In this document: in pieces, positions 18,417 through 25,690 of the stretch | Layout: each line of letters starts with the position of its first letter | Numbering within the stretch: the first letter of the stretch is position 1 | NCBI GenBank assembly: GCA_020426345.1 | Contig: JAGQQE010000002.1 | Location: 1-61,135, forward strand | Origin: Planctomycetaceae bacterium | GTDB taxonomy: Bacteria; Planctomycetota; Planctomycetia; Planctomycetales; Planctomycetaceae | DNA length: 61,135 bases | Reading direction: 5' to 3' | Translations under genes and position numbers: made by a program | The notes under the pieces: model-generated | The model's database searches: none | Told to the model about the DNA's origin: nothing | The model's input: only the letters and a program-made list of their open reading frames with translations

Positions 18417-19391
18417 GTGCAGCTTCACAATACCCAGCCAAGTATTGCTTCAATATTCCGGCATTCTCTTCAGGTCAGTATCGCACTGATCATTTCCGCC
18501 TGCGCGGGCTGTGCGACGGGTTCGTATCATTTTGGTCGCGCTGAACACTATCGAACCAGTGATGAACTACAGGCTCGGACAGGCCCTCAGATCGAACGCG
18601 GCGAACCCAATGTGGTGGTCGATTCAGTGGGCTGGGTATTTGGAATTCCCAACAAGATTCTGCTTTTTGATCGTCGTGTTGAAAATCACAACATTGATCA
18701 ACAAACGGAAACAGCCATTGCCGGCTATCTGGCTCAGAACGAGCTCAGCAGTGTGAAGGTACGTCTGAATCAGTACCGCCCCGGCGACGACTGGAAACGG
18801 CTCGTTGCCAACAAATCGGTCGGCGCGGGATGGAAGTACACACTTGGAACGATGAGCGTCCTCGGCGAGACACTGTTTCCCGGACGCCTCATTGGCGGCG
18901 ACCACTTCAATCCGTTTACAAACACAATCCATCTCTATTCAAACATTCCCTCTATCGCATACCACGAGGGAGGGCATGCCAAAGACTTTGCCAAAAGAGA
19001 ATGGAAGGGCACGTATGCAGCAGCCTATCTGATCCCGGGCGTTTCACTCTACCACGAACGTCTGGCGACGCAGGATGCCATTGACTACGTCACTGTGAAT
19101 GGTGACCGTGGTCAGCAAAAAGAGGCCTACGAGATCCTTTATCCAGCCTATGGATCCTACGTCGGCAACGTGATATCGGGCTACATACCCTTTGGATATG
19201 TTGGCGGTGTCATCGGCGGGCACATCGCTGGTCGAATCAAATCTCGCAATCTGCCGAACTCCGATCAGCGTTCGCTCTACAGTCAGAGCTGGCAGTCTGA
19301 AGCCGTCTCCCCAAATTCCAGCGACCATGCCGTTCTGCGTGTCAGTCAGGAAGTGGAACATCCGCCAACGACACGAAGCGCCGAGTGGTGA
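18417..19391 (+). CDS. Lipoprotein with HEGGH metalloprotease-like motif
   Basis: A 324-residue predicted lipoprotein. The signal SLQVSIALIISACAGCATGS has a lipobox I-S-A-C (Cys 29). The centre has AYHEGGHAKDFAKREWK, an HExxH motif (His 183, Glu 184, His 187) preceded by SNIPSIAYH and followed by a glycine-rich membrane-like segment (VISGYIPFGYVGGVIGGHIAG). HExxH is typical of zincin proteases; the third ligand is not obvious (ERLATQDAIDY supplies a Glu and Asp about 35 residues later). Start is GTG at 18417 with GGAG 9 bases upstream. The gene converges on the kinase-tubulin gene with 32 bases between stops. Family not recognised; protease activity is plausible but unproven. Confidence 0.7.
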   Translation: MQLHNTQPSIASIFRHSLQVSIALIISACAGCATGSYHFGRAEHYRTSDELQARTGPQIERGEPNVVVDSVGWVFGIPNKILLFDRRVENHNIDQQTETAIAGYLAQNELSSVKVRLNQYRPGDDWKRLVANKSVGAGWKYTLGTMSVLGETLFPGRLIGGDHFNPFTNTIHLYSNIPSIAYHEGGHAKDFAKREWKGTYAAAYLIPGVSLYHERLATQDAIDYVTVNGDRGQQKEAYEILYPAYGSYVGNVISGYIPFGYVGGVIGGHIAGRIKSRNLPNSDQRSLYSQSWQSEAVSPNSSDHAVLRVSQEVEHPPTTRSAEW

Positions 19392-19394
19392 CGT

Positions 19395-19421
19395 CGCCTG
19401 TCAGACGTTCTATGACGGGCG
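19395..19421. terminator. Hairpin between convergent stops
   Basis: CGCCTGTCA (19395-19403) and TGACGGGCG (19413-19421) can pair over 9 positions with one G-T wobble and a 9-base loop. The hairpin fills the 32-base gap between two convergent stop codons (19391 and 19424). There is no T-run on either side, so a bidirectional terminator role is only a suggestion from position. Confidence 0.35.
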
Positions 19422-19423
19422 TT

Positions 19424-22400
19424 CTACCATGCGACATCTTTTCGAGTATGTAGGCGGTCTGACATTTCTTCGACATTGGGTCGAAGGTGGGTCAGGGCAT
19501 CTATGACGGCGGGAATGACAATCGATGAACCCTCGTAGAAGGCCGAAACCTGTGTCCCCTTCGACGATTCAACCTGAACACATTCCCCGAACTCTGCCTG
19601 AAATCGGGATTTCCACGTGTCCTGAGCAGCACTTTCAGGAATCAGACTGAGCACACGGTGACCTCCGCCGACGTTGCTCAGAACAGGCCTCGCATTCGCC
19701 GGGAAATTCTCGCGAACTGTCGGCATCGACTCTGTGTCATTATCGCCACTGTTAATCTCAGATTCGCGATGCATCATCAGGAAGCTGGAGGCATCCGAAA
19801 GCAGAATTCCCTGAGCTTTGGCCGGCGTCACAGCCTGTGTCAGCAGAGCACCAATTCGAAATTGTCCCGAGGCGGCCAGATACTGATCGAAGGCCGCCAC
19901 GACGGACTCGCTCATTTCCGAATTTGTATTGCCGTTCATCGTCAATCCGCCGGAAATTGTCAGCAGTTGGTCTCGCAGCTTTTCCATTGTGTCGCGGCGT
20001 TGTTTTTCAACAAATTCCCGCAGGCTAACCAGGTGTCCAATGACACATTGGCAAACCGTCTGACACGTCATCAGCATGCAGTACTGCTGGCAGAAATTCT
20101 GGGGAGCCAATTGTGATGTGGTCGTGCTTTCGCTCTCGACCTTTCGCATAAACGTTTCGCAAAGCTCACTGAAAGACTGCTGGATGTCTGTCTTCTGAGA
20201 GGTACAGGCTGCAATCGCTGCCTCAACCCGACTGTAGCAGCTTTCCAGGGTGTAACGGGCATTCCACACCCGATGAGGCTGGTCGACAACTTCGGATAAA
20301 TGTGAGGTGATCTTTTTGTACGACTGCTGCAGTCGAGCGATAAGACCCTGCCGCACCGTTTGGGTGATGCGGGCGACCGAGTCCATTGACTGCGAAGTAC
20401 TGGACGCATCGTGCGTGATAGTTTCCGCGAGCTTCGACGCCAGGTCTGTCAGATCCGATTCCGATCGAATATTTCCGCAAATCCGACGCCAGACATCATT
20501 TGCATAGATTTCAATTCGCTTTGCGATCTCACCTCGCAACAGTGTCGGCATGAACTCAAGGATCTGGCTGTTGGTTAGTGACAGGGACTGAAACAGCTGC
20601 TCCAGTTCGGGCGATCCTTCCCGACCGCAGCCCGAAACATCATGGTGGTCGTCACTTTCCGAGTTCGTTGCCTTTTCAGGACTGTTGCCAAACGCGGCAG
20701 CCCACCGACGAATACACTGATGTGCCAATCGTTCTGAATCGGCACTCGCATCGCGCCAGGTTTCGATATCGATTGCGGAATATCCAATGGTATGCAGTGT
20801 CAGTTCTGAAGCCGCGCTGGCTGAATCGGCATCATCTTCTTTTCGCCATGTTTCGAGAATTGCCCGATGCGGAGACATGGACCATGTCCGGAGATACTCA
20901 GCCACACGTTCCACATGACGGTCATAATCTGCTGTTGTCAGATCGTCGCCCATATGCACAAACCAGGCCGCGTCGAGTGGTCTGGCCACGGTCCCGGATG
21001 CTCGAATATCTGCAGGCAGGTCTGCTCCAGGGAGCCCGTAAAGTTGCAACTCTTTCAGAAAACAAACAGAGTTTGCATCCTGTGCATCCGTATTCCGCCC
21101 CCCGGCACTGGTGCCGTGAAGCAACATGCCAAGGATTCGTGGATTGTGGTGAAGCCCGTTCATCCGCAGGATGCGTCGCAGGAGGAATCCCATATCCAGC
21201 AACATTCCGCTGGAAGTGCCGCCGGCGGTCGAACCAACAAGACAGACGTCAATTGAGTCTTCGTCGAACTGCCAGCCCGTTTGCTCGGAACTCTTCGCAG
21301 CGTTTCCTTCCACGATCAGTTCCCCAATCGCGGCCGTAATTACGTCGCGCACCTTTGACTGATGATCAATCAGCGCAAGACGCCCCAGGGGGCGCATCCC
21401 TTCGACGTTTCCCGAACGGGGAATGTTGAAGAGCCATCTTCGGCTCAACCATGTCAGATGCTCATCGGCGACTTTGCGGTACTGCTGCGTCGAGCGAAGT
21501 GGGATCGCCACTTCCCGGAAAGGCAGATGTTCCTGCTCGCTCAAGCCGTTCTGAATCTGTCGAATAACATCAGAGTCTGAATCAACGACAACAAAGCCAA
21601 CGGTCGAGAGCTGAGTACTACAGAACTGTTCATGCAGTTTCTGATGCAGGCTACTGAGGATCTCTGCTCCCAGGCCACCGACGCCGATGAAGAGTGTGGG
21701 CCGATGACGTATCCCCTGGTCCGGAGCCACCAGTGGAAGTTGTCTGGATGGACGAAGTGGCGTCGACTGAGTCGTGCCTACCAGACCCGGCTCAACCACT
21801 TTGGTCAGGCTGTTATCCTGATCTCTGAGCGGCATTGCGGGCAGTCGATTCGACGGGCCACCTCCCGTCCGGCGTTTTGCCAGTTCATCGACGAACTGTC
21901 GGCAACCGGAAAAGCGACTATTGGCATTCTTGGACAAAGCACGCGCGACAACACTTCGATCACCGTTGCTTAATGATGAGAGATCCGGCTTACTGTGCAG
22001 ATGCTGGGCTGTCAGCTGAGCGGCGGTTCGCCCGTTGAATGGAGGCACACCCGTGAGCATCGTTTGGTAAACGATTGCGAGGCTGTACTGATCACTGCTT
22101 CGCGTCGCGCGGCCTTCAAACAATTCAGGCGGCGCGTACAGCGGTGTGAATCCGCTCACAAGGGATGCTCGCGAGATCGCAACATTCTTCGTGAGACCGA
22201 AATCACCGACTTTGGCATGCGTTCCCTGGATCAGAAGATTCTCTGGCTTGATGTCCAGATGTTGCAGACCGTGGTGCTCGGACATGAAATCCAGGGCATC
22301 CGCCGCATCGCGCAGAAATCCGATCAGTTCATCCCGTGGAATCCCGCGGCCACCAGCCGCGATGATATCGCTGAATCGTTTATCGAGACTACAGTCTGCC

Positions 22401-22726
22401 AGTTCTGTAACGACAATTAACCTTCCACCGATGAGTTCTACTCGTTCGACATTCAGCAGAAACGGATGCCGCAATTCGCGCATCAGGTTCAGAGACTTCA
22501 TTTCGGTTTCGGCCTGCGGCCCGTCCACCTTGCCGAACAGGATCTTGACGGCTTTTGGAAAACCGCCCGGGCCGATGGCTCGCCAGACTTCGCCGTAGCC
22601 GCCAACCCCGATGCAGTCCTGAAGTTCATACCCTGCAATAATGCGCTCACCCGCAGCCAGCGCTGTCCCCGGTTCGCGAGTATCACCTCCAACAACGGCA
22701 GTAGAAACGATCTCCGTGTTCGCCAT
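19424..22726 (-). CDS. Ser/Thr kinase fused to tubulin-like GTPase domain
   Basis: An 1100-residue cytosolic protein. Residues 32-285 are a eukaryotic-type Ser/Thr kinase: glycine loop CIGVGGYGEVW, Lys 61 in FPKAVKIL, catalytic loop GLQHLDIKPENLL (HLD in place of HRD, Asp 158), DFG 175-177 and LYAPPELFEG. After a linker, residues about 341-660 are a Tubulin_2-type domain: TLFIGVGGLGAEIL begins the nucleotide fold and STAGGTSSGM (499-508) is the GGGTGTG-like phosphate loop of tubulin/FtsZ. The rest (about 690-1100) is mostly helical, with an acidic linker and a terminal alpha/beta part. There is no membrane segment. Start 22726 lies 2 bases after the AAA+ gene stop, so translation is likely coupled. 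Phosphorylation probably regulates, or is regulated by, the GTPase polymer; this is inference. Confidence 0.85.
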   Translation of the reverse strand: MANTEIVSTAVVGGDTREPGTALAAGERIIAGYELQDCIGVGGYGEVWRAIGPGGFPKAVKILFGKVDGPQAETEMKSLNLMRELRHPFLLNVERVELIGGRLIVVTELADCSLDKRFSDIIAAGGRGIPRDELIGFLRDAADALDFMSEHHGLQHLDIKPENLLIQGTHAKVGDFGLTKNVAISRASLVSGFTPLYAPPELFEGRATRSSDQYSLAIVYQTMLTGVPPFNGRTAAQLTAQHLHSKPDLSSLSNGDRSVVARALSKNANSRFSGCRQFVDELAKRRTGGGPSNRLPAMPLRDQDNSLTKVVEPGLVGTTQSTPLRPSRQLPLVAPDQGIRHRPTLFIGVGGLGAEILSSLHQKLHEQFCSTQLSTVGFVVVDSDSDVIRQIQNGLSEQEHLPFREVAIPLRSTQQYRKVADEHLTWLSRRWLFNIPRSGNVEGMRPLGRLALIDHQSKVRDVITAAIGELIVEGNAAKSSEQTGWQFDEDSIDVCLVGSTAGGTSSGMLLDMGFLLRRILRMNGLHHNPRILGMLLHGTSAGGRNTDAQDANSVCFLKELQLYGLPGADLPADIRASGTVARPLDAAWFVHMGDDLTTADYDRHVERVAEYLRTWSMSPHRAILETWRKEDDADSASAASELTLHTIGYSAIDIETWRDASADSERLAHQCIRRWAAAFGNSPEKATNSESDDHHDVSGCGREGSPELEQLFQSLSLTNSQILEFMPTLLRGEIAKRIEIYANDVWRRICGNIRSESDLTDLASKLAETITHDASSTSQSMDSVARITQTVRQGLIARLQQSYKKITSHLSEVVDQPHRVWNARYTLESCYSRVEAAIAACTSQKTDIQQSFSELCETFMRKVESESTTTSQLAPQNFCQQYCMLMTCQTVCQCVIGHLVSLREFVEKQRRDTMEKLRDQLLTISGGLTMNGNTNSEMSESVVAAFDQYLAASGQFRIGALLTQAVTPAKAQGILLSDASSFLMMHRESEINSGDNDTESMPTVRENFPANARPVLSNVGGGHRVLSLIPESAAQDTWKSRFQAEFGECVQVESSKGTQVSAFYEGSSIVIPAVIDALTHLRPNVEEMSDRLHTRKDVAW

Positions 22727-22728
22727 TC

Positions 22729-24117
22729 TCAGTTACTCCCAGGCAGAGCTGCATGTTGTGGCAGGTCGCCTCGATCCTGCGTTTCCGGATTGAAATCCCT
22801 GGTTTTTACGCGTGTGAAGAAGCAGCTTGAGACCGCATCAAAGTACTCAGGTAACATCTCGAAGGGATGATCATGGTACGTGCAGTAATTTCGCACCTGA
22901 AGAAGAATGTCTCTGGCATGACATCTTCGAAGTGGTCTGCCCTGATCGCGATAATAAGTCTTCAGAAGGTGGTCGACAGCGTTTCGGTCGTAGCCGCAAC
23001 CCATACGGTCGGCTGCGATCTGAAACAGCAAATGAAACTCTGTTTCATCCGGATCACGAACTTCGATGCGATACGGTATTCGTCGCAGGAAAGCTTCGTC
23101 CACCAGTTCCGATGGATCAAGGTTTGTTGAAAAAATGATCAGCTGTTCGAACGGTACCTGGATTTTCTTGCCAGATGACAGAGTGAGAAAATCGTGACGA
23201 TTCTCCAGCGGGATAATCCACCGATTCAGCAGGTCCGTTGGTGAAATCCTCTGACGTCCGAAGTCGTCGATCAGCAGGCAGCCACAATTGCTTTTCATTT
23301 GCAGCGGCGCTTCACTGATTCGTGTCGCGGGATCGTGGCGGATTTCCAGGTTATCCATGGTCAATTCGCCACCGACGACAACTGTCGGACGGCGCACCCG
23401 AACCCAGCGACGATCATACGGCGCGGTGTCCCCTGTTGGTTCCACAATTTCGTGGTAGGACGGGTCGTAGACAGTAATGATGTCTCGACCATCAATAATC
23501 GAATACGGAATCCAGATTTCCTGGCCGAAACAGCTGGTGACACAGTGGGCCAGCGTGGATTTCCCGTTCCCCGGTGCACCGTACAGAAACAGACCGCTGC
23601 CAGAGTTCACCGCCGGTCCGAGCATATCAATCAAATCTTCGTTGATCGACACGTTATAGAAGGCATCTCGCAATTCCGCCCGACGTATCGGTTCGTCGCA
23701 GATGGCCTGTGCTTCAACAGAGATTACGTAATCGGTAAGTGGCACAGGTGCATGCCCGGTGTAGCCACATTCGGCATAAAAGACCTCGGCCCGTTTCCGG
23801 CCCTCGTCCGTCAAACCATAAATGTAATCGTTCAGGCTTGCGCTGCCGCAGTGGAGAACAAGCCGTCGTGACTTCAGTCGTTCCAGTACACCTTCTGCAA
23901 TGCGGAAGGGTATGCTCGATTCCGTCGCGACCTGTCGACCTGTCATGTTGCCGGTTGAAAGCAGCAGGCGGCAAATCAGTGCTTCCACAAATGGATCGCT
24001 TAAACCCATCTCCTGCAGACTTCGCGGGTCTGTGGGCCAGAAGCTTTCACCCGCCATTAACGCTGACAGCAGGCTGGCGTCTCCGGCGTTTATCTTTGCA
24101 CTACGTGACATTAACAT
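22729..24117 (-). CDS. AAA+ ATPase with winged-helix-like N terminus
   Basis: A 462-residue protein. An N-terminal helical region (about 25-120) contains TGNMTGRQVATESSIPFRIAE and GLTDEGRKRAEVF, the look of a winged helix-turn-helix. The C-terminal AAA+ module has Walker A YGAPGNGKST (179-188), Walker B LLIDDFG (281-287), sensor 1 IIFSTNLDP (327-335) and DEAFLRRIPYR with a candidate arginine finger (345-346), followed by a helical lid. Between Walker A and B there is an extra segment (about 200-275) with VTVYDPSY-like and PTVVVGGELTM stretches. It is cytosolic and the middle gene of the operon with FHA-EAL (42-base gap) and kinase-tubulin (2-base gap). It may remodel the tubulin-like protein or its partners; the exact family is not recognised. 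Confidence 0.85.
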   Translation of the reverse strand: MLMSRSAKINAGDASLLSALMAGESFWPTDPRSLQEMGLSDPFVEALICRLLLSTGNMTGRQVATESSIPFRIAEGVLERLKSRRLVLHCGSASLNDYIYGLTDEGRKRAEVFYAECGYTGHAPVPLTDYVISVEAQAICDEPIRRAELRDAFYNVSINEDLIDMLGPAVNSGSGLFLYGAPGNGKSTLAHCVTSCFGQEIWIPYSIIDGRDIITVYDPSYHEIVEPTGDTAPYDRRWVRVRRPTVVVGGELTMDNLEIRHDPATRISEAPLQMKSNCGCLLIDDFGRQRISPTDLLNRWIIPLENRHDFLTLSSGKKIQVPFEQLIIFSTNLDPSELVDEAFLRRIPYRIEVRDPDETEFHLLFQIAADRMGCGYDRNAVDHLLKTYYRDQGRPLRRCHARDILLQVRNYCTYHDHPFEMLPEYFDAVSSCFFTRVKTRDFNPETQDRGDLPQHAALPGSN

Positions 24118-24159
24118 GGCGTAACCTGTTGCGACGGAATGACGCAGCTTTCAGTAAAA

Positions 24160-25299
24160 CTAGTGCTGTGCCCAGTGTGCAGCCGTGTCGGCCCGACCAA
24201 ACAGATACCCCTGAGCAAGTTCGAAGCCCAGTTCATGACAACAGGCCGCCTCCTCAGTTGTTTCGACGCCTTCTGCGAGCGGGATCACATTCAGGTCCCG
24301 GACGAGCTTCACAAGCGACTGGATCGTGGCGCGTTGCTGTGGTGAAGCGAATGGCAGTCCATTCACAAATTTCACATCGAATTTCAGCACGTCCGGCGGA
24401 ACATCGAAGAGTTCCTTCAATCGAGCCTGCCCCGCACCAAAATCGTCGTATGCCAGCTTCATGCCGAGATCAGAAACAACCGTCCGCAACTGACGGAGAA
24501 AATCAGTGGATGCAACCGCCGCTTCATGAACTTCAATCACGATATCCATCAGCGGAAATTCTTCCCGCATTGTTGTGAGCGAATTGAACAGCTGCGTACT
24601 CTTCAGTTCCGCAGGGTGCGTGTTCAGATAGAACTGAACATCCGGCCCCATTCCCTCTCCGACACGGAGCCCTTCGTGCCGGCAAACAATGCTCAACTCA
24701 ACTTCTGATGTCCGCTGCGCAGCGATGCGAAACATCTTATCCGGCGTTTCCAGACCAATCAGTGTACTGCGTGACAAGACTTCAAAAGCGACACGGGAAT
24801 GGTCGTCCAGGCGAACAATCGGCTGGTAATACGGTTTCAGGCCCGGGCGTTTCAGCAACTTGTCAAATTGCAGCTGTGCCATGGCTTCCGTGGAGACATC
24901 CGCCATCATGGTCGCTTCAGGTATCGCCTCGCTGTCAGCGCTGTTCAGGGTGTACATGACACTGCCGAAATGCAGAACATCGCCGGAACGAAGGCCGGTC
25001 AGGTTTTGAACTCTTCGGCCGTTCAACAGCGTTCCATTCGTGCTGTTCAGATCACGAATAAACAGATCCCGATCGATCACCAGCAGCTCAGCGTGGCGTC
25101 CAGAGACTGTTGGATCAGCAATCGTCAGATGGCAGGAAGAGCTGCGACCGACAAGAAAATTGCTGACCGAAACGGCAACCTTCTGACAGGTTCCATTCTC
25201 TGATACCGAGCTGACAAGCATCCAGGCCGGACTCTGACCAGGCTGTTCCGTACCTTCCGCGGGGTTGATCGACAAAGAATGTTGTGCAGTTGTCGCCAT
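24160..25299 (-). CDS. FHA-EAL protein (phospho-Thr reader plus c-di-GMP hydrolase)
   Basis: A 379-residue cytosolic protein. The FHA domain (about 25-120) has all the phospho-threonine pocket motifs: FLVGRSSSCHLTI, VSGRHAELLV and LNSTNGTLLNG. The EAL domain (about 145-379) retains the catalytic set: FEVLSRS (EVL for EAL), FYLNTHPAEL, IVIEVHEAA, YDDFGAG, VLKFDVKFV, PLAEGVET and LAQGYLFG. Active c-di-GMP phosphodiesterase is therefore plausible. Start is taken at 25299 because AGGA lies about 10 bases upstream; the frame is open to an ATG at 25467, with other ATGs at 25377 and 25323, so the N terminus is uncertain. It is the first gene of the operon, 42 bases before the AAA+ gene. The FHA domain would be expected to bind kinase products; the partner is inferred from context. 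Confidence 0.85.
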   Translation of the reverse strand: MATTAQHSLSINPAEGTEQPGQSPAWMLVSSVSENGTCQKVAVSVSNFLVGRSSSCHLTIADPTVSGRHAELLVIDRDLFIRDLNSTNGTLLNGRRVQNLTGLRSGDVLHFGSVMYTLNSADSEAIPEATMMADVSTEAMAQLQFDKLLKRPGLKPYYQPIVRLDDHSRVAFEVLSRSTLIGLETPDKMFRIAAQRTSEVELSIVCRHEGLRVGEGMGPDVQFYLNTHPAELKSTQLFNSLTTMREEFPLMDIVIEVHEAAVASTDFLRQLRTVVSDLGMKLAYDDFGAGQARLKELFDVPPDVLKFDVKFVNGLPFASPQQRATIQSLVKLVRDLNVIPLAEGVETTEEAACCHELGFELAQGYLFGRADTAAHWAQH

Positions 25300-25690
25300 C
25301 GATGGTTTGTCCTGAATGAACATCTTACGCGTGCCTGTGACCACTTCGGGTGTCCCGTCGATGCATTTGCCAGCCATCGACGGATGTTGCCACAATGCAA
25401 CCAATGAGAAACCGTAGCCCACGTTCCCGGCTTCCCCGCCCAATTTGAGGTAGTGTTTGCCTGACATCCTGGTATGTGGTGACGGTTAAGCCGTTCAGTC
25501 CACTTTTGAGTCGAGTAGCCGCATCATCCGCATGACCGGGCGATGGTCAGAAACGAGTAAGATGCGCGACCCTCGCGTTTCCAGTGTCGCAAGACTGTTC
25601 GCCGCGACGGTGCCCTGCCACGATTCGCTACAACCGTTACACTTCCGCCGGATGTGATCGATGGAAGATTGGTGTGGAGGGAGAACCGAA
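25300..25690. other. Divergent intergenic region
   Basis: This lies between the FHA-EAL operon (minus) and the AddA-like gene (plus). Part of it stays open as an N-terminal extension of the FHA-EAL frame up to 25467. It must hold the promoters for both directions, but I see no clear -35/-10 pair. GGGAG at 25679-25683 is the ribosome site of the downstream gene. Confidence 0.35.

Noticed and set aside
23739-24578. Plus-strand open frame of 279 codons
   Set aside because: Antisense to the AAA+ and FHA-EAL genes, whose motifs are clear.
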